A stretch of 13,356 bases of DNA from Candidatus Woesearchaeota archaeon (GCA_016185915.1 JACPMP010000143.1:1-13356), one strand, 5' to 3'; positions 1-7,577 are shown, numbered from the stretch's first letter. Program-made: numbers and translations. The notes: generated by a model from the sequence alone, not told the origin.

Positions 1-467
1 ATATCTTGTGGTAAAATTGTTCCGCTAAATGTTACTTTTTCTTTTTTTGTTAATTCTATAGATTTCACTTCTTCAACAAACGCTAAATCAGAAGAACGCC
101 CAAGTAGTAGTTGAAACCTAGGATTTTTAAAGTATCCTTCCAAGTCTAAGTTTGTTAGATATATGTATAACTGATTGTCATAAAAAAACTCTCTTTTGAC
201 TATGTTTTCATTAAACCCAAAATTGCCTTCTACTTGATATATCTTTTCTAAATCAACAGCTTTAGATTTGTTCCTAAAAATATATCCGACTTTCGTTTCT
301 GTTGGTTTTATAAATTTTCCCACAGCTGCACAGATAACCCCATAAATAGTAGAGAGTGGAGGGGCTGGCAAAGTAGGCTGGTATCCTGTAATAAATCCAA
401 TCTGCCTAAAAGAAGCTGTAAGACTTCTTAATTTTATCCTTAAAACTTTAAGTTTGTCTTCATCCAT
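1..467 (-). CDS. cas5: Cas5, type I-B Cascade subunit (3' part outside window)
   Basis: The N-terminal 155 residues of a Cas5-family RAMP protein; the frame stays open to the left edge, so the C-terminus is missing. Cas5 caps the crRNA 5' handle in the Cascade complex. The recognisable signature is the N-terminal beta strand with SLTASFR (residues 15-21), followed by QPTLPAPPLSTIYGVICAA (30-48), the proline-rich turn plus STIYG helix typical of Cas5t/Cas5b. The chosen ATG (467-465) gives the expected Cas5 N-terminus. It overlaps the last 28 bp of cas7 in another frame, which suggests translational coupling; no clear Shine-Dalgarno precedes it. Family assignment is firm from the motif and from the cas8-cas7-cas5 order. 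The exact subtype follows from the neighbours. Confidence 0.9.
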   Translation of the reverse strand, partial: MDEDKLKVLRIKLRSLTASFRQIGFITGYQPTLPAPPLSTIYGVICAAVGKFIKPTETKVGYIFRNKSKAVDLEKIYQVEGNFGFNENIVKREFFYDNQLYIYLTNLDLEGYFKNPRFQLLLGRSSDLAFVEEVKSIELTKKEKVTFSGTILPQD

Positions 468-1486
468 TCTGACATCTTCACAACTGCGTCTTTTGGGCTG
501 ACAATTTCAATTTTCAGAGTTGTGTTTGATTTAACAGACCCTATATCTGCTTCTATAAGAGACTCTATATCTGCTTCTATATTTGGCAGGAATCCTTTTC
601 TATATCCTATAAAGATAGGAGATAAAACTTTATCAGCATAGTCTTTAAGGATTTGCTTGAAGCCTTCCACATTAAAAATTACTTTTCCCTCTTTTTCACC
701 GACAATATTCATAAAAATTGGATTTGGACTACTTAAAACTGCCATTATAATCAACTTTGGACTTACATCGGTATGAGCAACTGCTTGTTTTGCTCCCCCG
801 TATAAATAAGGCAGAACCTCAATAGTGTCCGTGATCCTTTTTATTCTTTCTTCAGGCTTTAAATAAACAATTCCATCTACCTCTTTAGCTCCTTTTTGTA
901 AGGCTTCATTCTTTAAATCTTCATTGAGATTTTTGTAGCCAGATCTGTTCTTACTATAAAATTTACCCACTTCTTCAAGATGGAGGGAGAATATTCCTTT
1001 AAGGATTGTTGAATAGAGTTGATAATAATAAGGAACAGGATTTCCTTCCTGTCTCGATAGTACACCCATGTCTGTAGCAGTGACACCGCTTAATATTGAT
1101 ACAAGTGGTGAACATTTCAATGGAGAAACTCGGGTTAGGGTAATATCTTTCCCTCCTTTCTTTTCTGCCCTCATATAACCGAAAACATCATCTTCTTCGT
1201 ATTTAATTGGGTTTGCGGCTATATAGGCAATCTTTTCTTCTCTGGTTAAAGGTGAAGGAATCCATTCCTTGATTGATAGTAATGCAGTTCTCCACCAGTA
1301 CCTAAATGCCTGACCTGATACATATGGATATTCCTTACCCCAAACCTTAATTTTTTTAACCTCAACAAGAATTTCTGTTCTTGCATCAGTACTAGTTCCT
1401 GCATTATTCAATGCAGAATGAGGTGTATCTATCAAGATTAATCCAATTAATGCTCTATTTTTTAAATTAATTTTTTCATTATTCAT
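440..1486 (-). CDS. cas7: Cas7 (Cst2/DevR family), crRNA-binding backbone subunit
   Basis: About 348 residues. Cas7 multimerises along the crRNA spacer to form the backbone of the type I-B Cascade. The N-terminal region carries the DevR/Cst2 signature: a hydrophobic strand, then NNAGTSTDARTE, then VSGQAFRYWWRTAL, the conserved RAMP stretch. A longer frame begins at 1513, but the ATG at 1486 is preceded by a GGAGGT Shine-Dalgarno about 7 nt upstream, so this start is preferred. The start overlaps the end of cas8 by 8 bp and the Shine-Dalgarno lies inside the last cas8 codons, a strong sign of coupled translation. Length fits the family. Cst2 rather than another Cas7 subfamily is supported by the adjacent Cst1-type Cas8. 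Confidence 0.92.
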   Translation of the reverse strand: MNNEKINLKNRALIGLILIDTPHSALNNAGTSTDARTEILVEVKKIKVWGKEYPYVSGQAFRYWWRTALLSIKEWIPSPLTREEKIAYIAANPIKYEEDDVFGYMRAEKKGGKDITLTRVSPLKCSPLVSILSGVTATDMGVLSRQEGNPVPYYYQLYSTILKGIFSLHLEEVGKFYSKNRSGYKNLNEDLKNEALQKGAKEVDGIVYLKPEERIKRITDTIEVLPYLYGGAKQAVAHTDVSPKLIIMAVLSSPNPIFMNIVGEKEGKVIFNVEGFKQILKDYADKVLSPIFIGYRKGFLPNIEADIESLIEADIGSVKSNTTLKIEIVSPKDAVVKMSEWMKTNLKF

Positions 1487-2900
1487 CTTTATTACCTCCA
1501 TCTTGTTCAACAATCAATATTTCCTCTTTCTTTTCCTCTTCACTTCTATTTTTCACTATCCAATCATGTGATGTTTCATAAATTCTGAAAAGCAATAAAT
1601 CTCTTGTTTCTTTCCAATTTTTCCAACCTTCTGAAGTTTCAGGGAAAAGTAATTCAATAGCATCGTCTAATCTTATCAAAGGTTGATTTTTATTCATATT
1701 CTGCCAGTCTCTTGCACATAATATTAACGTGGCCCTTAAGCCTGAGTAGTACCTTGCATTTTCAAGGCCAAAAAGCCTTTTAGTGTTTTCTTTAGATTTC
1801 ATAATCTCCACAATGTTATCGGCTAATTTTTTAATTACATCAATTCTTTCTTTTTCCATTTTTCTCACCTTTGATAAATATAATTCTGTTAATTCCCAAG
1901 GACAAAGTGCCTTTTTCTCACTAGAATTATAAAAGTATCTTATTATTGGGCTTCCATTTAGTAAACTTTCATAAACTTGATTGTATGAATTTTTAATTTT
2001 AATATCAGGGGATTCATTTTTCTTTATTTTTACTTTCAGGTATGCATTATAAATTATATTATCCCAATCTTTAAGTATATTTTTTTCTTTGTACTTTTTA
2101 TCTAAAGTTTTAATACAACATAAGAAATCAAATACTTCAGATGGAACTTGATAGATATTATACAACTGACCTTTTTGATTTGCATTTGAGAAAAAATAGC
2201 ATGATACTAAAGTATCTTCTTTATTCCAAATTTCATCATCGAACTGAGGAATTATTATTTTATTGATTATATGGAATAATGCATTTTTTTCATTATAAAA
2301 ATCATTTTTGTACATTCCTTCAAAACTTCCTGATGCTAGTTGAGATGTAACTTTATTTAATATAAAATCGGCCATATAAAGAAGGACATTATAATTATTC
2401 GAGTGTATCAATAAAAATTTGTTACAATCCATCACCATTGGGACACATAACTGAATTGAAAGAGTACATGCCCCACAATACCTTTCTCCCCTTTCAAAAG
2501 AAGCAAAGAAGTTTAGATATTCTCCTGAGCCAGACAATGGAACTTTATCTTTTGTTAAATAAAAAATGCCATCACGACTACCACAGCTGATACAATCTCC
2601 ACTTTTACTAAAAGGCACTATTGCTTTTATAAAGGATAATAGGAGATTAGTATATTCCTTTTTTTTATTTTCTGGATTAAGATAAGGAGACGGATTTGTT
2701 ATTTTACTGTTAGGAAAAATGAATTGTATTCTGTTTTTCCATTTCACTTCAAAATATAGTGTTGATATTTGGTTTGTAATCTCTAATAAGTCTGAGTCAT
2801 CCACATCTTCAGGTTTCTTTTTTCCGGCCCATACTGTAATCAAAGCTACTCCATTATCAACAAATGGATTGCCTGTAAATTTGAAAATATTTTTAGTCAT
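1479..2900 (-). CDS. cas8b1: Cas8b1/Cst1, CXXC-CXXC large subunit of type I-B Cascade
   Basis: A 473-residue protein. The N-terminus (FTGNPFVDNGVALI, residues 8-21) and a pair of CXXC motifs (C103/C106 and C142/C145) match the CXXC-CXXC family called Cst1 (Cas8a1 in older nomenclature). Large subunits of this kind take part in PAM recognition and target-DNA opening within Cascade; that role is known from type I systems, not shown here. The paired cysteines probably bind zinc. The ATG at 2900 has GAGGGG 3-4 nt upstream, a convincing ribosome binding site. It is the first of three overlapping effector genes (cas8-cas7-cas5). Upstream there is an 86-bp gap containing a duplicated module, then the split pRiA4b-like gene, so cas8 is separated from cas6 by about 3.9 kb of non-Cas genes. 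Confidence 0.9.
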   Translation of the reverse strand: MTKNIFKFTGNPFVDNGVALITVWAGKKKPEDVDDSDLLEITNQISTLYFEVKWKNRIQFIFPNSKITNPSPYLNPENKKKEYTNLLLSFIKAIVPFSKSGDCISCGSRDGIFYLTKDKVPLSGSGEYLNFFASFERGERYCGACTLSIQLCVPMVMDCNKFLLIHSNNYNVLLYMADFILNKVTSQLASGSFEGMYKNDFYNEKNALFHIINKIIIPQFDDEIWNKEDTLVSCYFFSNANQKGQLYNIYQVPSEVFDFLCCIKTLDKKYKEKNILKDWDNIIYNAYLKVKIKKNESPDIKIKNSYNQVYESLLNGSPIIRYFYNSSEKKALCPWELTELYLSKVRKMEKERIDVIKKLADNIVEIMKSKENTKRLFGLENARYYSGLRATLILCARDWQNMNKNQPLIRLDDAIELLFPETSEGWKNWKETRDLLLFRIYETSHDWIVKNRSEEEKKEEILIVEQDGGNKDE

Positions 2901-2909
2901 TTTCCCCTC

Positions 2910-2965
2910 TGAAACATAACCCCCCTCTTCCTACAAATCCCGCATTCCATCCTTTTCCAGCTCCA
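2910..2965 (-). repeat. Duplicated 56-bp module, copy 1 (upstream of cas8)
   Basis: Two blocks recur at identical spacing here and at 4486-4541. Block 1 (2946-2965) reads TGGAGCTGGAAAAGGATGGA on the minus strand, 19/20 identical to copy 2. Block 2 (2910-2919) reads TTATGTTTCA, 9/10 identical. They are 26 nt apart in both copies, and the spacer itself matches at only 10/26. Read in the same frame, both encode ELEKDG then YV 9 codons later, but this copy has an internal TAG. It lies between the stop of the pRiA4b-like gene and the cas8 ATG. It may be the decayed tail of a duplicated coding segment or a regulatory site. Confidence 0.55.
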
Positions 2966-2986
2966 CTTTCTTGTCTTCAGATAAAT

Positions 2987-3641
2987 TCAATCGCCAGTAT
3001 ACCCGCACATCCCCATTCTCGGCGAATTTACAACAGGCAAAAGCATCTCTTCTCCGCATTTGTGCTTTTTTGCGCACTGGCTGCAGAGCATAGCTTCTTC
3101 TCCAATTTCAAAGACGCATTGCGAGCATACCTCTTTTGGCTGTTTGCCGCATTTGCATTTAAAATCAGGCACTTCATTTCTTGCAATAATCTCTACATCT
3201 TTCAGTTTCTCCCCATTTCTTTCAGACAGGCATTTAAGCCCAAGCTCTGTTGTAGTGCCGAAATCGTACTCATGGGAAAAATTTGTGCCAACTGCAAGCA
3301 CTTTATTGAGGGATATTTTCATGCTTTTATCCCCCATATTCAGGCTGAGGGTCATAAGCATAGACAACACCATTTATTTTAAACATGCTCAAATGCCCGC
3401 AGCATTCCAGCCATAAGTCCCTTAAAAAATCATCAACCTTCTCCAATGTGTCAGAAGCATTTGCCTCAAAATAAACCCAGAAAGGCCCTGCGCAGGCTTT
3501 TATGAGCAAGATTTTCTCATTTCCATTTGACTTGCTGTTTGCCTGCATTCTTTCAGCGCATGCAGCAAGATGTTTTGATATTGCATTTCCAGCAAAATTT
3601 TTTTTGCAGTATCCGCAAATGCCTTCTGATTTCAGTTTCAT
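2987..3641 (-). pseudogene. Zinc-finger pRiA4b ORF-3-like protein, split by a frameshift
   Basis: Two overlapping frames make one protein of about 218 residues. The first (3641-3327, 104 aa) has an N-terminal CCHC-type finger (C9, C12, H24, C28) and ends with YAYDPQPEYGG. The second (read from about 3373 to 2987) continues with DKSMKISLNKVL, then a YDFGTTTELGLKC stretch typical of the plasmid pRiA4b ORF-3 (IS1096 TnpR-like) fold, then cysteine clusters CKCG, CSQC and CSQC. The joint is a run of five G on the minus strand (3331-3335); with four G the frames fuse exactly. The start ATG overlaps the stop of the DinD-like gene by 4 bp (ATGA). Biochemical function of the family is not established. 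The break may be real decay, a sequencing error, or programmed slippage. Confidence 0.6.
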
Positions 3642-4468
3642 TTTTTCACAAGCCTTTTTTGTTTTTCAGTTGATTGAAGATAATTTTCCCTTGAAACAAC
3701 GCTTTTACCAAGCTTGCTTTCTATATCTTTTCTTGTAGAACCAGCAACATTGCCTCCATCTTTTGAGTCTCTTTTCAATTCAGGAAATTTTTGAGAGTCC
3801 CTGTCCTTTGTAAATCTTGTTGTGGTGGCTTCTCCAAGCATCGTTAAAATCAATTCAATATCGTCCATGTGGTCTCTTAAATTCTGGGTTGTCAGCCCTT
3901 TGAATTTTTGATATTGGCTTGGTGTCAAACCAAATGTTGCTTTGGATATTTCAGATGTTAATATGGCATATTCTTTTTGTGTTTTTGCCCCTCTTTGGCC
4001 CCATTCCTTTGTAAGCTCATCCCTTATGGCAATTCCTCTTGTTCTTTTCTCAATCCATTCATCAGAATATCCTTTTGATTTGTATATCCCCCTCATTCTT
4101 TGCATTGCAATCTCTGGGTTTTCTATTTCCTGCACTCTTTCATAGCCGACTTTGGCAAGCCATCTTTTGAATGGCTCTGCTTTTTTTGATGGGATTGATT
4201 GTATAATGCGGAAAATGCCTTCTGTATTGGCACAATTTATCTTTTGCATTCCTCCTGATGTCATTATATCAAGGGGGGTGGCAATTTGCCCCCACCCTTT
4301 AGATAGATCTTCATCACGCCTTCTCATATCTTTGATATACCCTTTTGGGCCTTTAGAATCTGTAAGGACAGCTACAATATCCTCTATTACAAACCACCAT
4401 TCATTATTATACCAAGTTCTTCTTATTCTCTTTCCTTGGAATACTATGAGTTCGTTTGTTGAAGGCAT
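3638..4468 (-). CDS. Bro-N domain protein with DinD-like C-terminus
   Basis: A 276-residue protein. Residues about 6-115 form a Bro-N (phage antirepressor N-terminal) domain: a strand with the RRTWYNNEWWFVIEDIVAVL pattern, a two-residue GY turn, and the helical segment ending KRWLAKVGYER. The remainder resembles the C-terminal part of E. coli DinD: a KGLTTQNLRDHM stretch, then ELILTMLGEATTT, then a basic tail; total length is close to DinD (274 aa). Bro-N proteins bind DNA; E. coli DinD is damage-induced and inhibits RecA filaments. Whether this archaeal homologue acts on RadA or as a regulator is unknown. No Shine-Dalgarno is evident; upstream in-frame TAG limits the start. The stop overlaps the next gene by 4 bp. 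Bro-N proteins are often phage-derived, which suggests horizontal transfer into this cas locus. Confidence 0.8.
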   Translation of the reverse strand: MPSTNELIVFQGKRIRRTWYNNEWWFVIEDIVAVLTDSKGPKGYIKDMRRRDEDLSKGWGQIATPLDIMTSGGMQKINCANTEGIFRIIQSIPSKKAEPFKRWLAKVGYERVQEIENPEIAMQRMRGIYKSKGYSDEWIEKRTRGIAIRDELTKEWGQRGAKTQKEYAILTSEISKATFGLTPSQYQKFKGLTTQNLRDHMDDIELILTMLGEATTTRFTKDRDSQKFPELKRDSKDGGNVAGSTRKDIESKLGKSVVSRENYLQSTEKQKRLVKK

Positions 4469-4485
4469 TTTGTTAAATATTTTCT

Positions 4486-4541
4486 TAAAACATAATTCCT
4501 AGCTCTTTGTATATTGGACAATCCGTCCTTTTCCAGCTCCA
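4486..4541 (-). repeat. Duplicated 56-bp module, copy 2 (upstream of DinD-like gene)
   Basis: Partner of 2910-2965: block 1 at 4522-4541 and block 2 (TTATGTTTTA) at 4486-4495, with the same 26-nt spacing. Here the frame is open: an ATG at 4542 would give a 32-residue peptide (4542-4444) starting MELEKDGLSNIQ, which runs 25 bp into the DinD-like gene in another frame. The same frame continues back without a stop to the TAA of the 128-residue gene. No good ribosome site was seen, so a translated small gene is possible but unproven. The copy sits 17 nt before the DinD-like ATG, much as copy 1 sits 9 nt before cas8. Confidence 0.5.
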
Positions 4542-4560
4542 TTTCCTCTTCTTCCAATGC

Positions 4561-4947
4561 TTATCCCCTAAACCTTTCAAGCGGATCCTTATATTCCTCC
4601 CTCTCAAAGATTACCGCTCCGCTTAATTCTGACTCAATTAAATCTCTCGCTGTTTTCAGGCCGCTTTTTGTCATTGCCTCTAACTTGAGGTTATCGCCTT
4701 TTGCTGATAAGTTTCCCATAACTTGTCTTGCATTGGGAGATTTTGCAAGAGGATTCCAGTGGTTTTTCGGATATGGCCTTATGAAAGCCCCGCTTAAGAT
4801 TTTCTTGTCTAAGTCAGCTTTCTCAATGCTGAACATCTCCTTTCCCTGCAGGCCTGCAAAAAATGCCATCAGCTTATCAAAATCCGCTATTTTGTAATAT
4901 GCATAGCTGAAGATTAAATTTTCCATGTTTGATAGTTTCATTTTCAT
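4561..4947 (-). CDS. Hypothetical protein, 128 aa, TPR-operon member
   Basis: I do not recognise the family. The protein has an N-terminal helical stretch (about residues 8-33, with SYAYYKIADFDKLMAFFAGL), a central segment rich in Pro, Asn and Lys (about 56-80), and a charged C-terminal helix region (95-118). No signal peptide, membrane segment or cysteine cluster is seen. The first ATG (4947) overlaps the stop of the upstream TPR gene by 4 bp (ATGA), so it is very likely co-translated with it; a second ATG lies two codons later. The tight coupling to two TPR genes suggests a partner protein in the same complex or pathway. It is followed by copy 2 of the duplicated module. Confidence 0.65.
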   Translation of the reverse strand: MKMKLSNMENLIFSYAYYKIADFDKLMAFFAGLQGKEMFSIEKADLDKKILSGAFIRPYPKNHWNPLAKSPNARQVMGNLSAKGDNLKLEAMTKSGLKTARDLIESELSGAVIFEREEYKDPLERFRG

Positions 4948-5480
4948 TTTTTGAACTTTCTGATATTTTTAACAAATTTCATAGCAATTAATTCTTCCGC
5001 TACGGTTGGCTGCACGCTATTCTCATCCCAAATCCAGTGATTTTTCATGAAGTTCTTGGCTCTTTTTGTGTCAATTTTCTTAGCCTTATCAATATATGTC
5101 ATATAATCTTGGTCACCGGTAAGGTAAAGCATCTGTCCATAGCTTATGACATTATTGAAATTCTCTTCCAAAGATAGGGATTTTGACATTAGCTCAAGTG
5201 TTTTGTCTTCTTCCTCAATAGCAAATGAGAAGAGGGATAAAAGGTAATAAGCTTCCCAATGCTCGGGCCATTTTTCTATTATTTCCTTTGACAAGCCAAG
5301 AAATCTTTCTGCCTCTCCTAATTCTTTTAATCCGCCAGCCTTAATGAGCATGGCATCTCTATTATCAGGTTCTATCCTCAATATTTTGTCGCATAATCTA
5401 ATTGCTTTCTTTGTCTCTCCTAATTCATTCTTTAGAAATCTTGCTTCATCTAATATTTTTAAAATATTCCTTTGTGTCAT
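4944..5480 (-). CDS. Small TPR-repeat protein
   Basis: A 178-residue all-helical protein. TPR-like helix pairs are visible at about residues 23-54 (AIRLCDKILRIEPDNRDAML pattern, the PDN turn being typical), 57-84 (with WPEHWEAYYLLSL), and 91-122. The C-terminus (about 146-178) is a different, Trp-containing basic segment. TPR proteins are scaffolds for protein-protein contacts, so a partner-binding role is the only safe inference. Start: ATG at 5480 overlaps the upstream TPR gene stop by 4 bp, with GAGG about 5 nt upstream. The stop overlaps the 128-residue gene the same way, so three genes form one coupled unit. No signal peptide or membrane segment: cytoplasmic. Confidence 0.75.
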   Translation of the reverse strand: MTQRNILKILDEARFLKNELGETKKAIRLCDKILRIEPDNRDAMLIKAGGLKELGEAERFLGLSKEIIEKWPEHWEAYYLLSLFSFAIEEEDKTLELMSKSLSLEENFNNVISYGQMLYLTGDQDYMTYIDKAKKIDTKRAKNFMKNHWIWDENSVQPTVAEELIAMKFVKNIRKFKK

Positions 5481-6622
5481 TTTTCCTCGAAATCTTCCAT
5501 ATCAATCCCAGCCTCATCAGCGAAATTCTTTAGCTTTGCATCAGTCTCTTTTTCTGTGTCCTGTGCAAGCTTTTCAAATTTTTTATAATCTTCGTTGCCG
5601 AGCTTTTTTAATATATCTGCTTTAAGCATGTAATATTGGAAATGCCTCATGTTTACTTTTTCTGCCACTTCTATTGTTTTGTCCAAAATCTCAAGGGCGC
5701 CTTTTAAATCATTATTATGAAACCTAATAACAGCGCGATTGAAATAGCCCATGGGATAATTTCTGCTGAATTCTATCAATTCCTGCGCTGCATTTTCAGC
5801 CTTCTCATATTCTTTCATGCAGATAAGCGCTTCTGCCTTCATAGAATAAATTACTTCCCTCATCTTCTTTTCAATCTTTGTATCTTTTATTTTATCTGCT
5901 ATTTGCACTATCTTAGCGAAATTGCTATTTTTGAAATATGCCTCCATTTGGTTAATTAGGTCGATCAGGACTTTCGAGGATTCCAGTTTATCATCACATT
6001 CAAGCAAGTGTCTGCATTTCTCATCATCTGACATTGCAAAATACTCGCTGTCTTTTTTGCTCCATGCTTCCTCTTCATCACTAGGTTCATATATATCTTC
6101 ATTAAGCTCCTCGCTGCCTGCCGTCATGGCTCTTATTTTCTCTTCTTCAATTCCAAATTCCTTTCCAAGCTCATCATATTTTCTCTTAAATTCTTTTCTT
6201 TCTTTTTTATCCATCATGCCAAAAAAATTAAGCACCCACTCAAGATATGCTCTATTGTCTCCAGTCCATGTTCTGTTATCAATGCTCCAGATGATATAGC
6301 TTATAGAAAGATAAATCTCACGATGCATTGTCTCTGTTTCCTGCAATGCGAAGCTAAGCTGGATTATAATTTCTTTTTCAAGAGGCTCTTTAAAAAAATC
6401 TAAATTTTGAGAATAATTAGATCTTAAGTTTTTCAGCATTTTAACTACATCTCTGTCTTTAATTTTTCTATTGTCAGAATAATGCAGGGCTATGGTATGC
6501 TCTATTGGCCCCAATATGTAGGCGTATTCCTCTTCCCTTTTTTGCAAGGTTTTTATTTTTTTTATTTCTTCATTATCTTCTAAAAGCAATTTATTTAAAG
6601 GAACAAAATTTTGTTTTGTCAT
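5477..6622 (-). CDS. TPR-repeat protein with novel N-terminal domain
   Basis: About 381 residues. The N-terminal part (about 30-150) is helical and includes an IALHYSDNRKIKDRDVVKML pattern (IxxxY...DxDVxxxL) seen in some uncharacterised archaeal and bacterial proteins; I cannot name the domain. A strongly acidic linker follows (about 171-190, with EPSDEEEAW). The C-terminal third (about 225-355) carries TPR-like helix pairs, for example EALICMKEYEKAENAAQELI and GYFNRAVIRFHNNDLKGALE. A longer frame exists from a TTG at 6643, but the ATG at 6622 is preferred: an AT-rich box (about 6645-6655) lies 29 nt upstream, consistent with leaderless initiation. It heads the three-gene coupled unit. It may have its own promoter in the spacer after cas6. 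Confidence 0.72.
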   Translation of the reverse strand: MTKQNFVPLNKLLLEDNEEIKKIKTLQKREEEYAYILGPIEHTIALHYSDNRKIKDRDVVKMLKNLRSNYSQNLDFFKEPLEKEIIIQLSFALQETETMHREIYLSISYIIWSIDNRTWTGDNRAYLEWVLNFFGMMDKKERKEFKRKYDELGKEFGIEEEKIRAMTAGSEELNEDIYEPSDEEEAWSKKDSEYFAMSDDEKCRHLLECDDKLESSKVLIDLINQMEAYFKNSNFAKIVQIADKIKDTKIEKKMREVIYSMKAEALICMKEYEKAENAAQELIEFSRNYPMGYFNRAVIRFHNNDLKGALEILDKTIEVAEKVNMRHFQYYMLKADILKKLGNEDYKKFEKLAQDTEKETDAKLKNFADEAGIDMEDFEEK

Positions 6623-6659
6623 TTTTTTATTATTTAAATTCAAAACTTTAATTTTTATT

Positions 6660-6780
6660 TTTGCAGGAAGCTCTTCACTCTAGAGTGTCTATATTAGCGT
6701 ATTGCTAAAGGCGCGCCGCAGGAATTTCATCTAGGTTGTCCTGCTGTTCCCTACGAAGTAGCTTCTCTCTGCTATTTTCA
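6660..6780. other. Palindrome-rich spacer between cas6 and the TPR genes
   Basis: The spacer between the cas6 stop and the TPR gene contains a stack of small inverted repeats: CACTCTAGAGTG (6676-6687, perfect 12-bp palindrome), TTAGC/GCTAA around 5 nt (6694-6708), GGCGCGCC (6710-6717), GCAGGA/TCCTGC around 15 nt (6718-6744), and CTAC-GAA-GTAG (6750-6760). It is more GC-rich than its surroundings. It could be a structured RNA or a terminator/attenuator between cas6 and the cassette, or the edge of an insertion. No coding frame was seen. Confidence 0.5.
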
Positions 6781-7536
6781 TTATTTCACCACATTCATGA
6801 ATCCAAACCCAGACGAATTCAACTCGCCAAGTCCGGACTCAAGTCCCAAATTCAATATCTTCTTCTGCTCCTGCTCCAGATGATTGAATTTAAACTCCCA
6901 GAGCGAGCCTATTGTCTTTATTTCAATTCCGTTTTCAATCCTGTGCACGCATACCTGCTTTTTGAATTTAAACATTTCAAATAAGTTACGGCTTTCAATT
7001 TTTCTATTGTAATACTGATTATATTTTTTAACAAGATTATCGGAAAGCTGCTTTACAAAGGCATTAAAATCATGTTCAGGGCGCCAGTATTCATATGGCC
7101 TTTGGCTCTTAATCTCATAATCTGCATACCTTTCTTGAGGTATTCTCATAACTATTGGTGTCCCAGTAATAATCGAAGATCCTGAATCTATAAATGTCCT
7201 AAGAAAACTTACGCTTTCAATCTCAAACTGAGCTTCACCAATGTTTATGGCATTTGAACTATGGGACATATCTGAAACCTTGCCATAGAGCCATTGGATA
7301 AAATCTCTGTCCGGGGAAGAAACAATCAAAGTCCTTAAATCTCCCTTTTTCATTGGAACAGGAGGTATAAAGTTTGAAAAGGAATAAAATTTGTAGCCTG
7401 TGTTATCATGCTTATTGAAATATTTAGAATCTTTTTGCAGGGAATACAAAAATCCCCTTGCTTTATGATAATATTTCAAATCATAAAAACAATCTTTCAA
7501 AGCTTTAAACTTAATTAACAGCCTAATTGTTTCCAC
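6781..7536 (-). CDS. cas6: Cas6 crRNA-processing endoribonuclease
   Basis: A 251-residue Cas6. The diagnostic C-terminal glycine-rich loop is present (GLGELNSSGFGFMN, about residues 235-248), as is the mid-N-terminal KFYSFSNF strand (49-56). H43 and K49 are six apart, the same spacing as the catalytic H46/K52 of Pyrococcus furiosus Cas6 (compared from memory), so it is probably an active nuclease that cuts CRISPR repeats. The start is GTG (7536-7534); no in-frame ATG lies closer upstream. A TTTATATT box at 7578-7585 would place transcription about 20 nt before it. It is the first gene of the minus-strand cas locus, yet is separated from cas8 by non-Cas genes. Confidence 0.9.
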   Translation of the reverse strand: METIRLLIKFKALKDCFYDLKYYHKARGFLYSLQKDSKYFNKHDNTGYKFYSFSNFIPPVPMKKGDLRTLIVSSPDRDFIQWLYGKVSDMSHSSNAINIGEAQFEIESVSFLRTFIDSGSSIITGTPIVMRIPQERYADYEIKSQRPYEYWRPEHDFNAFVKQLSDNLVKKYNQYYNRKIESRNLFEMFKFKKQVCVHRIENGIEIKTIGSLWEFKFNHLEQEQKKILNLGLESGLGELNSSGFGFMNVVK

Positions 7537-7577
7537 CCCTTGGATTACTAGATAATTTAAGCATATTTACGAGCTAG

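Noticed and set aside
3060..3416. Plus-strand frames opposite the pRiA4b-like gene
   Set aside because: Both are antisense shadows of a gene with clear zinc-finger motifs and have no ribosome site.
6623..6643. Longer TPR protein starting at TTG 6643
   Set aside because: The added residues are encoded by an AT-rich leader that looks like promoter DNA, and an ATG follows at 6622.
6710..6717. GGCGCGCC as a cloning-site artefact
   Set aside because: It sits in a series of other natural-looking inverted repeats and there is no vector sequence beside it.
1..7536. CRISPR repeat-spacer array
   Set aside because: No regularly spaced direct repeats of 25-40 bp were found anywhere in the window.
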